Positions 21,257-32,595 of a stretch of DNA of 64,000 nt are shown piece after piece (positions within the stretch are counted from its first letter, which is position 1; the number at the start of each line of letters is the position of its first letter). Where the stretch lies: positions 9,305,047 through 9,369,046 of the forward strand of contig OZ024786.1 in assembly GCA_964017065.1 (NCBI GenBank). Direction: 5' to 3'. The DNA is from Haliclona indistincta. Taxonomy: Eukaryota; Porifera; Demospongiae; Haplosclerida; Chalinidae. Both the position numbers and the translations under genes were made by a program. Under the pieces are notes generated by a model. The model had not been told where the DNA came from. It searched no databases and was given only the letters and a program-made list of their open reading frames with translations.

Positions 21257-23200
21257 CTCTGTCTGTCTGAATTATTTCTCCAGGATGCAGGCATCTACTT
21301 CATGCACATTGTGCCCTATGGTCGACAAGGCCCATAGCATCACTCTTTGCTGGAATGTCAAAGACCCCAGATATAACTGCTCCCTTTACCAGGATCTCTT
21401 CAGCATTGTGAAGTTTACTATCACGCCTTAGTCATTTAAAAATGGACATTTGCTTGCATGTATTCATACAACTAACCATTCCTCTCTATGGTCTTCAAAG
21501 AAGATGCTATCAGAGCCATGAATGTGTTGAAAACTGGGTGCTCAGCGCCAAACCAAAAACCAGCCAGTAGCATGTTCCATGACATGAGAAAGAGATGTTA
21601 CATGTTACATGATCATGTTATAGAGTGCCGTCCTCATCCAAATTGAAGAAACCATTGGAGGCTGCTTGCTTGCTTCAATTGCTTCAACTTACTGTTTGCA
21701 CATAGTATGGAGTAGGTGGAGTAGGATGTTACAAATAATAATAAAACTATATCTACTTCGCTGAGATGTATAATAAGAACTAAACAAAACAACTATAGTC
21801 AATTAGTCATGATTATACATGTTCTACATGTATAATCATAATAACATAACTTGCCTTGCACCTACAATGCATGTACATGGTATTATGCTTACCTCAAAGA
21901 AGGAGGTAGTTCATCGATCTGCAAAATAATTGGCCAGATGTCTTTGCACGAAGAATTGAAGACAGCAATGCCATCGGTGTTCAATTCGATGCAGTTGGCT
22001 GTTTCCTTTTTCCTCTGAAATCTGTACATCAGCTGATTGTAAAATCCTTTCCCTAGAAAGTATTGTGCAAATTAATTGACTAAAATGTGTACATCGCTGG
22101 CGGACATACACTGGTATAAGGATTTGAGTTTACTTTGCAAACTCAATGTAGTGAAGTACTTCCGCTCAGGAAGACTGGGCACATCTGTGGAATATGATGG
22201 GCACTTGTCTTCATCTTCTGTGAGATTGTCCTGGCAATTACGACAGACATAGTGACGATTGAGCTCAGCTGTAGCAGTAATTTGTGACCAGAAATCTGTG
22301 GATGGGGAAAGGGACATAGAAGACGGAGTAAAGAAAGGAGGTCTGAAATAGCCTCGTTAGACAGCTGGTGACGAACTATAAATGCTAGAAAATGTGTCAA
22401 GAAGTGATCTCGTGTAACACTAGAGCCTTCATATATGTACTGATCCTGAGATTGATCTATCAAATTGTACAGATCAATTATGAAGTATGCTCACACTACT
22501 AGAAAAATTGCATACGACCTGATGGTGTGAATGAATTTGCAAATTGTTCAGCAGTCTCGGGCTCACTAGGATCGCTCTCCTCAGACTCATCATCAGTGTC
22601 TATGCAATTGAAATAAGGCATGCATACTTATTAAGATTTAATTATACTAGTCCGTTAATAAGCAAATGCATGTAATCTTATTTACCTGTACTAGTTATTC
22701 CTTGACTCGTCATCACTACATGTATGCTCAGCAGTGACAACTTCAGCAAAGTCAGCGGTCTCCAGAACCAGCTCAGAATCGTGGTCGGGAGTAGGCTGCT
22801 GTTGGGCAGGGTCATCATCTGCTGGCTCAGTCGAGGAGGGTTCAGAACTACCGGTCGCAGTAGAGCCTGCATCAGTGCAATATCGTGGCGACATAATGCT
22901 AAGTGACATAACTTAATTTATACTGATGGAACTAGAATTAATTTTTATGACAATAATTTTGCAATGGCAGTACGTACGTACCAGTAGCAAAAGCTGATAC
23001 AAGGGTACCAACCAGTAGAATACACCAACAGGATAAGTTACTGGTTTAAATTAGATCGACATGATTGTATACTATCATTGTACTATCAGTGTAATACTAT
23101 GTATACCATGTTCACCAAGCTGCCGATGTGTATATCGTGTTCTTCTTGGTGCCTCCGGATCAGTATCGCTCAGATATCTTTTGTATGGTCCTCGAAGCAT
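21257..23200 (-). pseudogene. Multi-exon EnSpm/CACTA-like (tnp2-type) transposase, decayed
   Basis: Seven exons can be traced. E1 23,200-23,107 starts MLRGPYKRYLSDTDPEAPRR. E2 22,866-22,686 is an acidic linker in phase with E1, but has a TAG near its end. E3 22,599-22,519 is acidic. E4 22,456-22,110 reads VTRDHFLTHFLAFIVRHQLS then, after a frameshift near 22,300, NRHYVCRNCQDNLTEDEDKC (zinc-binding knuckle). E5 22,052-21,893 reads IELNTDGIAVFNSSCKDIWP with the first catalytic Asp, then IILQIDELPPSL. E6 about 21,577-21,477 reads NMLLAGFWFGAEHPVFNTF. E7 about 21,421-21,257 reads SGVFDIPAKSDAMGLVDHRA then a TGA and SRCLHPGE. The LNTDG...LLAGFWFG...CLHPGE order is that of animal tnp2-like transposases; the superfamily name is given with moderate confidence. 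Stops and shifts make it non-functional. Confidence 0.75.
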
Positions 23201-23237
23201 GGTCGACGAGGCTAGCTGACTCGTTCTGCATCAGGGG

Positions 23238-23540
23238 GTGTGGCTCGATAGTACGATGACACTGCACTGGTGTTTTTTTAATGCAACACGTTTCATTAAT
23301 AGTATATGTTAACGTGTTATATATGTTTTGTATGTAGTGTTTAATGGTGTGGGTAGGATAGAAATTCCAGTATAGGATGCAGCTCCAGGTGTGGCTAGGT
23401 ACGATGACACTGCACTGGTTTGTTTTTAATGCAACACGTTGCTGGATTTATTAATTTATAGTGTATGTTAACGTGTTATATATTTTTTGTATGTAGTGTT
23501 AAATGGTGTGGGTAGGAATTCCAGTATAGGATTATAAAAG
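23238..23540. repeat. Tandem duplication of about 155 bp upstream of the tnp2-like gene
   Basis: Two copies share TACGATGACACTGCACTGG, ATGCAACACGTT and TATGTTAACGTGTTATATAT, and end in TTCCAGTATAGGAT. They lie just upstream of the ATG at 23,200 (minus), where EnSpm elements carry subterminal repeats. Directly after the second copy is ATTATAAAAGCGGC (23,540), a TATA-like box on the plus strand with no gene found behind it. Confidence 0.8.
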
Positions 23541-23544
23541 CGGC

Positions 23545-24029
23545 AGCATGTTTTGTTCTTGTACAATTGCCTTGTTTTCGTGTCTTTTCTCATTACTATA
23601 TATAGCTCCTTTCATTTCGTTCGGTTACAACGATCACCGTTCGGGTTCATACTGCAGTCGTAAGTAAAATAGCACAAAAGTCTATCAATTCAATTCCGAG
23701 TTCAACATGTACTGCAAGTATCAGCGCTTAGTTTTTAGCCAACACAGAGCGCTGCCTGCTGACAGAATGAGTGAATGATTAACTACTCTCACTGTGGCTC
23801 CGCCCACCGATCAAGGCATCATCCATCAGAGCTTCATCTTGCCTAGAAAACAGCAACACTAGCCATGTTGAATTGAGCATGCAAGCAAGATTTGCACTCT
23901 CAAAATTTTAATCGAGAATCAAAGTGAGGTGACAGGAGTCCAATACAACTTGAAAACAGTGAATCAAAGCAATGTGAATTCAGTCAACTCACATGATACA
24001 AAAACAGTGAATCAGGAGATGATATGAAT
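23545..24029. other. No supported gene; contains a TGGCTCCGCCCACC motif
   Basis: Non-coding. TGGCTCCGCCCACCGATCAA at about 23,791 matches the motif at 5,318 and 29,843 and may mark the end of an unrecognised short element. Confidence 0.4.
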
Positions 24030-25193
24030 TTACTCATAATATGATATAGGTAGATACCCCTGTGAAACTATGAACGAAAGATCAAGGTTGTAGCGAGCCA
24101 AGGTATCAACTATATATTGCGATAAATGGTCGGCTGTCATGCTAGAAGCCACAACAAATGAAAGAAAATGCTCAACTATAGTGTTGTCATCAGGATCTAA
24201 GTAGCGAATGCAGATAGGCATCTGCTCATTCTTGCTTAAATCTTTGGTTTCGTCAACAAGTAATGTAAAATATTCAGCTCTTTGAACTGAACTTGCTATT
24301 TTTTGCCTTAATAACCGACCCATAATATTAATGATGGTGTTTTGAATATTATGAGAGGTATACTGAGCATTTCTAGGCCCATTTCAAAGCCGATCATCTA
24401 CAACTGAATCATAGCGAGAAACAAGTGACAGTATTTCCAGAAAATTGCCTCTGTTTGAAGATTGAGCATTTTCTCGGTGACCTCGTAAAGCTATATCCTA
24501 CTTGCAACAAGTCAGAACTACGTCAGTTACAGCTTGCATGTAATGTCTGTTCATTTTAATTAGCTCAGCTCTTCTACTGCCTAGCTGTTCTGCAAAAGTG
24601 CCTGTTGAACTTGAAGATGTTCTTTTCAATTGCTCCCATGCTATGACAGCTTGTTTGTGTGAACTACAGTTACTGTGACGCTGGAGAGCACCTTTGGAAC
24701 CAGTCGCATGCTTCCAGTTAGTGAAACCAGTGACAGTGAAAGCGCTTTCTGGTCTACCACGGCCAATGCAATGCGATCCAAACCACCGACAAGGACAACA
24801 AAAAGCTGCATCCTTCCTTTGCGTGTATTCTAACCAAGAAAATTCTGAATACCAGCGAGGATTGAATGCCTTTTGAATACCAGAAAATGCTCTTTTGGGA
24901 AATGTAATACTCGTTGGTTGGCAAGGAGGGGAAAGAGGAGTCAGGGAAATATCTAGCTCACTTGAAAGCTCTACTGGGGGTTGTGACCCTTGGCCTTGGC
25001 TAGTAGTAGAATCACTGCTGCAGCTGCTTGTAGTTGTAGATATAGTCATCTCATGACTAGACAGACTAGTTGAGCCTGTGGTTGTGGCCTGAGATTCCTC
25101 ACTATTTGTGGTATTGGCAGCGGTAGTACTTGAATTTTCTAGGCGTCTCCTCTTCCTAGCCACATCAAAAAGTGTGAGTTGCCTACTCGACAT
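24030..25193 (-). pseudogene. hAT-type transposase with TTF zinc finger and DUF4371, truncated, two stops
   Basis: From ATG at 25,193: a Ser/Thr-rich N-terminus, then FNPRWYSEFSWLEYTQRKDA and FCCPCRWFGSHCIGRG...FTNWKHATGSKGALQRHSNC, a TTF-type zinc finger (CxxC, then H) as in ZMYM1-like hAT proteins. The same frame continues past a TAG (about 24,497) as DIALRGHRENAQSSNRGNFL, past a TGA as NGPRNAQYTSHNIQNTIIN, then YFTLLVDETKDLSKNEQMPI and VVASSMTADHLSQYI, the DUF4371 part holding the first catalytic Asp (VDETKD). It is cut off after FIVSQGY, where the family has a conserved GYDGA motif. The C-terminal dimerisation region is missing. Confidence 0.9.
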
Positions 25194-25320
25194 CGTGATT
25201 TACGATTTACTCTCTAGTTTGCAGCTGAAGTATGTGGTTTTGGTTAGGCTACAATGAGTTTTGAATGAAGTTCGTGAATATAATTAAAAAGATTATGAAT
25301 ATTATTAAACTCTAAAATTG

Positions 25321-25367
25321 ATGCCCTGGCAAATGCCCGGGTTTGCCCGTATGCAGATCCGCCACTG
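25321..25367. repeat. hAT 5' terminal sequence upstream of the TTF/DUF4371 transposase
   Basis: Read on the minus strand it begins CAGTGGCGGATCTGCATACG at 25,367 and continues with GGCAAACCCGGGCATTTGCC. CAGTGGCGGATC is a common hAT terminus. It lies 128 bp before the transposase start in the right orientation. The matching 3' end was not found within the window. Confidence 0.65.
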
Positions 25368-25369
25368 AA

Positions 25370-26230
25370 TATTGTACAGCTGATACCAATTGCCTCCTTA
25401 TATTGCTATAATATTATGCCTAATAATATTAGTACATTTGTAAAATACAAGGGGTGAACCTGAGCTAAATTTCTGAGCAACAGAGGGACAGCCAAAAGGA
25501 ATTTTAGCAGCTTGACAACCAAGCTTGTCGATTAGCGAGCGTCAAAAGCCAGCTTTCATTGTTTGAATTCTTGTCAATTCTGCTTCTTGGCGGCAGCTTA
25601 GAACAGCTGTTATTGTTTCTCATCATCCATTCCTGGAGTATATTTGCGAGCATTTTGTGTAGGGGGCGTTGTCATCTGCACTACGTGATATTGATTGAAT
25701 AGGCGTGTTACTATTGATGTCTACATGCACAGAAAAGTGCAGCAGTCAACGGATTATAGTACGACAGAAATCGAAACTGTTATAGTACAACACCTTTCAT
25801 TCTTCGCTAGAGTTCCAGGGACGAACTACATGGGTTTGAGATGCTACCTACTGTTTGCAATTCTCATTTTTTTCATAGACCTAGAACTAGACAATTCACT
25901 ATGTACACTAGTTGCATCCCATCTCACTGCTTTTCGGCTTGACCATGACATCACCTGTATTTCCCTTCTATAGGATACAATGGAATTTTAACTATCTGTA
26001 TGAAGATCATAAGATCTAACAGACTGTATTGTATTGATACAATACAGTCATACAATCTTCGGCTAGGTGTTTTCCAATTCTCAATGTCTGAAAAAATACG
26101 TACTCATATTGGCCTTGTGGTGTACAGCCTAGTTCACAATATACACAAGGCCGTGCATCACGTTGTGAAACTAGTAGTCCATACGAAACAACTGGATGCT
26201 CGATGCAACACTCAAATAGATGTGTCGTGT
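25370..26230. other. No supported gene; one perfect hairpin
   Basis: Two plus-strand ORFs (25,695-25,973 and 26,000-26,284) lack domains. At 26,022-26,049 GACTGTATTGTAT-TG-ATACAATACAGTC is a perfect stem of 13 bp. The downstream exons expected for the RING-partner gene fragment at 26.2 kb were not found here. Confidence 0.4.
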
Positions 26231-26728
26231 CTAAATTATCTGACCTTTGTCATCATCAGTGACTGGTACACACTTGGAGTCTAGAATCACAAGCTCTTCC
26301 TCTGGGACGTTGATCCCTTTTCCCATTTCGGCAAGTAGTGTTTGTACTGATAAAGTACGTTCAGAGACTCGGATGTACACATTCTCTTCTGTTGTGTCAA
26401 CCAAGATATTCCTCTGCGTTTTGTCAAGATTAAGTGATACGAACGGAAAGGTCCGTCGAAAGAGGGGCTCACTGGTCAACTTTTCTGCTTTTTTACTGGT
26501 CAAAGTAGGTTTCAGTGGCATTTTCCCAGAACGGTCACCTGCAGTCCAGGGTTGATCTACACACCATGCTCGATTGACATTTGGGACATACTTTAATGTC
26601 AATCCTTCCATTTCCTGTGACGAGGCTCTTAATTGTGCAGAATTCATTTCCACACACTCATTACCATATTCAGTACCATGTTCTAATGTCATTGCTTCCA
26701 TTTGCTGTGACGAGCATCTCTTGCTCAT
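26231..26728 (-). pseudogene. Partial copy of the RING-partner gene (middle exon only)
   Basis: Residues about 70-160 (SEPLFRRTFPFVSLNLDKTQ, then ENVYIRVSERTLSVQTLLAE, NVPEEELVILDSKCVPVTDD) match exon 2 of the genes at 45.5-42.4 kb and 53.0-52.6 kb, including the same GACAAAG|GTCAG donor at its end. Its N-terminal half differs and contains an imperfect internal duplication (CSSQQMEAMTLE / ASSQEMEGLTLK, with SAQLR). Neither the coiled-coil exon nor the RING exon is found further down the minus strand, so it is an incomplete copy. Confidence 0.65.
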
Positions 26729-26758
26729 CTCTCTTCATTGAATATTTTTTACTTTACT

Positions 26759-27419
26759 TTAACTCATTGGACGCGTTAATTTATTCATGGCTCCGCCCCC
26801 ATCACGCGATGGCTGATTTGAATTTTGATCGTTACCTTGGTAGTGCATCTTGTGCGCTTGTAGTGACTTCCGCGCTCGTCCAGCAGGTATGATAGCATTA
26901 CAGATCGTCTTTTTACTTACAGAGGAACACTATGATGTCTTTCGATAGTTTCTACGACCTGTCAAAGCTACTCGTCACATCGTGAAAACGGGCGACTATT
27001 ATCAAGCACAACTTTACCTTGGCGATCAACGCATACTGTAGCAAGGACTTGTTGAGCTGTGTAAGTCTGATCCCTGGTCTCCACTGATGCTCTAGTGCAT
27101 GTTTCGTGACACTCAACCGCTGTCTTCAATCTACTTGAATGGTGTTTACAACCATAACTCGGTAGCCATTTTTCGAAAGTGATTTCCTGTCTAACAGCAG
27201 CAGAGTTCCATCTGGAGCTAGCCATCCTATAGTACCACCAGACGATTGTTGTAGCAGCTGTGTTGTAACAGCTGTGTTGCAGCAGCAGTGATAAACAAGT
27301 TTGTACAAATCCATGCAAAACATAGCTCGGGCCACGGAAGTGGCCTACCGCGTGTGTAACGCAAGATAATAATTTCAACATTGGGCCACGGGCGTGGCCT
27401 ATCGCGCCCAATGAGTTAA
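26759..27419. mobile_element. TTAA-flanked inverted-repeat element (piggyBac-like MITE candidate)
   Basis: TTAA-CTCATTGGACGCG at the left (26,759) and CGCGCCCAATGAG-TTAA at the right (27,419) form 13-bp inverted ends (one mismatch) flanked by TTAA, the piggyBac-type target. Internal ORFs on the minus strand (26,968-27,411) show no transposase domain. The ends do not start with CCC as classic piggyBac does, so the superfamily is uncertain. Confidence 0.7.
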
Positions 27420-27663
27420 TAATACAATGACATAAACTTGTTTACAATAATACAATGACATAAACGATTGAGATGAGATTAAGAGATGAAGAGAGATTGA
27501 TACATACACTAAAAATTTGGAATTTCATAGTATGCTACATATTGAGTAACTTGAATTTTTCCTTTTGTTACTTCAACCTGTACCTGATAACATTCATTAT
27601 AAAGAGGTTCAGGTACCACAAAATAAAATTTCAAAGGCATTTCTTTCAAAATTGGGACCTGTC

Positions 27664-28735
27664 TTAACTGTTGGAGCCCTGTTGCTTTGAGGTCATGTCT
27701 TTCACTGATAGTGAGGAGGCTCTTAATTGCGCAGAATCCAATTCCTCACGCTTATTACCATATGACATTAACTCAGTACTATCTTGCAATCGCTCTATCT
27801 TTCTATAAGCATTGTCTGCACGCATTTGACTGAAGTTTGGGTCGATAGCTAAGTAAAATCGTCCAATAGCTTGTTTGGTAGTCCTACGTGATACAGGCCA
27901 TTTTTTTAGAAAATTGTGTAAATGAACACAAAACTTCTTTTCGGGGATACCTCTAATAATTATGCCAAGTTGGTTCATTGCCTATAAGAACTTCATCAAA
28001 TATTCTTTCGAATGTCTGCACAGTAAGATTCTGATCACACTCCTCAAGGTAAGGTGGAAAATCAAAACCTGCAAGCAAACGAAAAGTATAAATAATAATT
28101 ATTTCAACTGATATGCAACATACAAACCTGGTGCAGAGCCAAGATGATTCCGAATCCGAGGCTTCCATTCCTTTTTCGAAAAGATTGTAACGGTGATCCA
28201 ATGAGTGGTTTTTTCATAGCCACGATTCGCTGCACGGTATCATAAAATCTGTCCGGTCTACCGACCGGACACTCAGGGAAAGAATTTTTGAATTGATGAA
28301 ATACAGTACCGCTCACGAGTAAGTGTACTCAAACCCGCGGGCTAACCGCGCGTAACTCGGGGGTGCCCGCGTGTCCGTGAACGTGTACCCGCTGCCCGCA
28401 CCACACTAACACGCGGCCCTCATGCAGCCTTGCATGCACTCGCGACCCGCTGGATAGCTAGGCAGACTCACGTTGTCGTTGTGTGACTTTCGCGAGCATA
28501 TACAGTGCTCGCACGTATCCGCACCAGCGCGTGATGCACTCTGTATTCGCATCTACCCACGGTTAATGATACACGGTTCCGCGGGCAAGACAAAATTACC
28601 CCCGGGTTGCCTGCGAGTCTCCCGCGGGTGTTGGTCCACTTACTCGTGAGCGGTACTGTAGACTGTCAGGATCAGCATTGGATGAGAACAAATCAATGAG
28701 ATCACCGTTAGTTGGCCATGGGCAGTCGCCTGCAG
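27664..28735 (-). pseudogene. Unrecognised decayed multi-exon gene interrupted by a MITE
   Basis: Upstream part: after acceptor GCCTGCAG the minus strand reads CPWPTNGDLIDLFSSNADPD up to a TA at 28,660. On the other side of the MITE (28,302) it continues in the same frame as FHQFKNSFPECPVGRPDRFY and VQRIVAMKKPL. A frame change follows, then an exon starting FDFPPYLEECDQNLTVQTFE, and finally AIDPNFSQMRADNAYRKIER down to SAQLRASSLSVKDMTS at 27,664. That SAQLRASS motif also occurs in the 26.2-kb RING-partner fragment, so the two may be parts of one locus. Stops and shifts are present. No family recognised. Confidence 0.5.
28302..28660. mobile_element. GC-rich MITE with 24-bp TIRs and TA target duplication
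   Basis: TA-CAGTACCGCTCACGAGTAAG at the left and its reverse complement CTTACTCGTGAGCGGTACTG-TA at the right. The interior is CpG-rich (CCCGCGGG near both ends) and non-coding. The TA target points to the Tc1/mariner group. It lies in a coding exon: with one TA copy and the element ignored, the flanking minus-strand frame is continuous. Confidence 0.95.
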
Positions 28736-29835
28736 GCAATTAGATGTAAATCACATCATAAATTAAATGACGAATCACTGCAAACAGCATGCAACTACGG
28801 GATTTAGAATATGCCATGTACTAGAACTAATAAATTATATATACATCCTGAGCTCATGATGTGTATTTTGGTTACCAAGGTGCTCTCATAGTTGCATGCC
28901 TATGATTCGTCATCTAAGGAATGGGATCAATATTATCTACCTGCCTTTATTGTAGTTAGCAACCTGCGGCCAAGTTTAAGGCTGGATATCACCCCGAAGC
29001 AAAGCCGAGGGCTGCTATCCCACCAGTAACACCTGAAACCAAGGCCAAAGGTCGCAATAGAGCACAGTAGGCAAGTCTAGTCATGATATCATAGTTATAG
29101 AGCTGGCAGCTCCTTTGCTAGAATTAATGATGTTATAAGTATGCATGGGATAAATAATATTAGTATTATAGCTACAAACATGTAGTGCACAAGCATCATT
29201 CACACAGATCATACAAGCATCAAACATGTTAGTATGCCTTACTAGATTCAGGGAGGGGTGGTGAAGCCATATCAGAGAGTTTAGTACTGCAAGGATCGAG
29301 AAATAAGCGGGTGATCTTTAAGTAGAAAGTCTCATATATTGCTACAAACATCCATCAGCCAGATGGAACACTTCATTGACACAAACTGAGAGTCACCATG
29401 CGCACACTTTGCATCACCCCCAACATAAAAATATAGTGAGGAAGCAGCCCTGAAGTACTTTCAAAGTCTAGGAGCCTATTACAAACTTTGTGTGGCATCA
29501 TACATGCACACATATCCAACAATATAGAGTGTGAAAGGCGCTAGCTATCTCGTAACCACTTTCACGCATACCTAACATGTATAATGAAGGTAGTTCACCA
29601 GCCTCAACTTGCTTCGAACTTGACTACACGCGTCTAGTATACTCGTCTTGGTATGAATTCGATTTATTTGATAATGACGTCATTGAAATAATCTGTCGCG
29701 GAAAGTTATAAAGAACTGTAGCTAGACTAAAGGTGCTCGTTCTCAGGTAAAACTTTAACCAGGACTTCTCTTCAGGCAATGTGAAAAAGGCATATTTTGA
29801 GAATCAAGTTTTCACAGTGGGAACCCTAACTACTG
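28736..29835. other. No supported gene
   Basis: AT-rich non-coding sequence, with scattered GCATGCATG and CATGTA motifs. No coding signal or repeat structure was recognised. Confidence 0.4.
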
Positions 29836-30108
29836 TATGCCTCGTGGCTCCGCCCACCTCGGCATAACTAGACTGTACCGCAGCTGTTGCTCTCTCAGAC
29901 TCGTAGTTGCCATCTGGAGTCGCTCAGGCTCGTCGTGTTTTTGTACATTGTACACAAACATAACCATAACCGTAACCATGTGCATAGTGCGCACAGGTAA
30001 TTTCTGTAACAACAAGCTATATAGGGCCCGCGCCAGCTACATGCAAGAGTGCTGGCAGGGGCTAGCTACACCGTGCATGATGATGCCAGCTCGTACCCAA
30101 CCTGGTTA
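29836..30108. mobile_element. Short insertion breaking an integrase exon
   Basis: The integrase exon-2 reading stops matching its relatives at about 30,108 (after VTHVAAS). The sequence beyond starts AACCAGGTTGGGTACGAGC on the minus strand and runs to about 29,840, where GCCTCGTGGCTCCGCCCACC appears on the plus strand. That last motif recurs at other element edges in this window. It may be a SINE or MITE; its boundaries are inferred only from loss of homology. Confidence 0.4.
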
Positions 30109-30651
30109 TGATTCACTAGCAGCAACATGGGTAACACCAAAGCGAATTAATTTTTCGTTCTGATCAAAATGAATTTTATGGCCATGGTATTGAGCATAGT
30201 AAGGGACTGGGTTGATGCGGCGATAAGTGCATTGCTGTCGCTGCTCGATGTAAGCAGGTGTCCTAATTCTCATTGACGTTCGCACTCTCTGTTCTCCAAC
30301 ATTTAACCCTTCAGATCTTAGTAATCCAGTCAGTGTTCGGCGACCATATGAAGGCCCTACCTACATACCAATACACATCCATTTATATCACACACACACA
30401 CACACAGCAAACAATGGTGTTATCCTGTATACGGCCTGCTCCACTACGTCATTTAGCTGTTCCCTTTGCAAACGGCTAGAGTAATGAATGTTGTTCAGCG
30501 AACAGTACCGCGTTACACTTCTCCTTGACAGGCCGACAAGGCTTGCTGGGTAGTTTATCTCCAGCTCAGACGCAATTGCCTGATGTGAATAACCTTCCCG
30601 TACTCTTTCTCTAACAAAACTGTCTAAGTTCAACCTTCCAATGACAGACAT
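30108..30651 (-). pseudogene. Broken copy of the integrase-type transposase (exons 1-2)
   Basis: Exon 1 (ATG at 30,651) has the helix-turn-helix-like region SFVRERVREGYSHQAIASEL and VGLSRRSVTRYCSLNNIHYS. Exon 2 (about 30,364-30,108) reads GPSYGRRTLTGLLRSEG, HGHKIHFDQNEKLIRFGV and THVAAS, including the first catalytic Asp, and is then broken by foreign sequence. The exon-1 donor is ACAGG|ATAACA where the intact relatives have GTATAA or GTAATA, so the splice donor GT has become AT. Exons 3-5 are absent. No divergent RING-partner gene is visible on its other side. Confidence 0.9.
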
Positions 30652-30669
30652 TTCTGACGAGGATGCGAC

Positions 30670-32377
30670 GTGGATAGAACGATCGAGACTATACTACGTT
30701 CTTTGCAGGGCGTGGTATTAGCACAAAAGCTCTGCCCACTCCAGCTACCGCACGCGGCACTGACAGATCATTCTAGAGGTTTGGGTGACAATGAAGTTGA
30801 CAGACTGATGACTATTATTGTGAGTGTAAAAGATGGCATATTGGCAGCAGATATATATGACTGACTGGGTCTTGAGCAGATATGTGACCGAGTCTTGAAC
30901 AGATATATGACCGAGTCTTGAACAGATTAGAAGATAAAATTAAAATCAGATTAATTTTCTGTTTTAGACTCTGACAAGAAAAATGAAATCGACTCATTTT
31001 TTGATTTTCGACAATATCAGGTCGTGAGACCACGAAGAAAGAAATTTATAAACAACTTAGAAAATGCACGGAGACTGGTCGCAGGGGAGTAGTTTGAAGA
31101 TGCTGTACTGTAGCCACACCTGTAGCTGGGCGTGACTGTAACTGCTCGCTCAGACTCATCTGAAGACGCTTTCACTTGCTTCACGGCCACCTATATATGC
31201 AATTGTGCGAGCTGTACTATCAAGCATTGAAGTTGCTCTGCACGCATTTGGGGCTTCTTTTACTTTAGCCCCCCCAGAACTCTGTGTGGGTTGGGCAATT
31301 CGCACTTTCGACGTGTAAACTAGCCCGCCCACGTAACTGCCTAAGCCAAAGCTTTGCCACCTTGCAAAGCACATGGCTGGTGAGCTATCAGCATGCAGCT
31401 AACCCCTAAACTTTTAAACTAAACCGTCGTTACCCGGTGTTCTAATCCTAAGGATCGTCGTTTACATCAACTGCCTAAGCCAACTTCTGACAGCAGCGGC
31501 ATGGACGTGCACGCAAGTGCTTTTATCTAGCCTGCATTCTTAAAGACGAACTGCACAAGTTTATTTTATCTGGCTGTACTTTGCAGTAACCTTTTTGTTC
31601 ATTTCAGATACAGAAATGAATAAATGAAATAGCAAAGTGTTCAAGTTCAGAGTACTGGCTAGGATAGGTATAATACTCTTGTCACATAGTCACTGTGGAT
31701 ACTGCTCTGCAATGTGTTTACAAATGTTTGCAAATGCATTGGACTGAAAAGTATCAAACTTTAATTTCTCCTCCACATGAATTCTGGCAGGTAAGTGTCA
31801 AAAAGTTTGGAGTTCATCGTCTTCTGCGACATTGATGCTGCGGCATCAATGTCGCAGCATCTCAACGAAGTGGAGCGAGTGGTTCACAGTTTGATGAGTG
31901 TATCCTGATTGCTGTAGTCACGCCATTCATCTGATGCACGCCGTTCATTTGAATATACTTTGCTGCCAGGTGCTATAATTATATTGATTTATTATCGGCA
32001 TCAATGTCGCAGCATCTCGACTGCTGACTTCAACAAGAAAGCAATCACCAGTGATTCTTTGGGTACACAATACTAAAACGCTGGAGCGAACACTTGCAAT
32101 CCAACGCACGCCCAGGACAACATCAAGAAAGTCACGTGGGTTCAAAAGAAGGGTCAGGAAGCAATGAAGCAACAGGAGGCGGAGCAGATAAGAGGAGGCA
32201 GTGGCATGACCACGTGTCAAAATTACACAACAAATCCAACTTCAAGTATTCTGCAATAATGACATCAAGAGCTCTTAGGACGAATGGGGTACCAGAGACA
32301 CTGGAGTACTGCTTGAGCACTTTCAGCTGCTTGAGCACCGCTTTGGAGATACTGGCAGCAGCAGCAGTATAATTCCT
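30670..32377. other. No supported gene; hairpin and repeated motifs
   Basis: At about 31,825-31,860 GCGACATTGATGC-TGCG-GCATCAATGTCGC forms a perfect stem, and GGCATCAATGTCGCAGCATC recurs at about 31,997. ORFs on both strands (31,156-31,374; 31,945-32,220; 32,094-32,372) have no domain. TATTCTGCAATAATGACATC occurs at about 32,248 and a near copy at about 32,580. Confidence 0.45.
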
Positions 32378-32595
32378 GCTAATACAATCACTTCAGCTGG
32401 AAGCAAGTGCAGGTGAGCGTACGTGTTATAAGCCTTTGTTGGAGTGATGACAAATGCACAAGCAATAAAACAAAGTAGGTTAGAAAAATAGGTTAGGTTA
32501 GGTTACAGCAAGTAGGTTAGGTTACAGCAGGTTACAGCAGTAGGTTAGGTTACAGCAAGTCTAGAACATAGTAGGAGAACATTCTGCAATAATGA
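32378..32595. repeat. Duplicated segment, ancestral copy of the minisatellite flank
   Basis: CTAATACAATCACTTCAGCT through GGAGTGATGACAAATGCACA closely matches 34,885-34,970. It continues with GTAGGTTAGGTTACAGC repeats and a single AGTCTAGAACATAGTAGGAG, one unit of the sequence that is amplified over 2.8 kb at 35.0 kb. Confidence 0.9.

Noticed and set aside
26968..27411. A 147-residue minus-strand ORF within the TTAA-flanked element
   Set aside because: No transposase motifs, biased composition, overlapped by other frames, and the region is bounded by short-element ends. Treated as non-coding.
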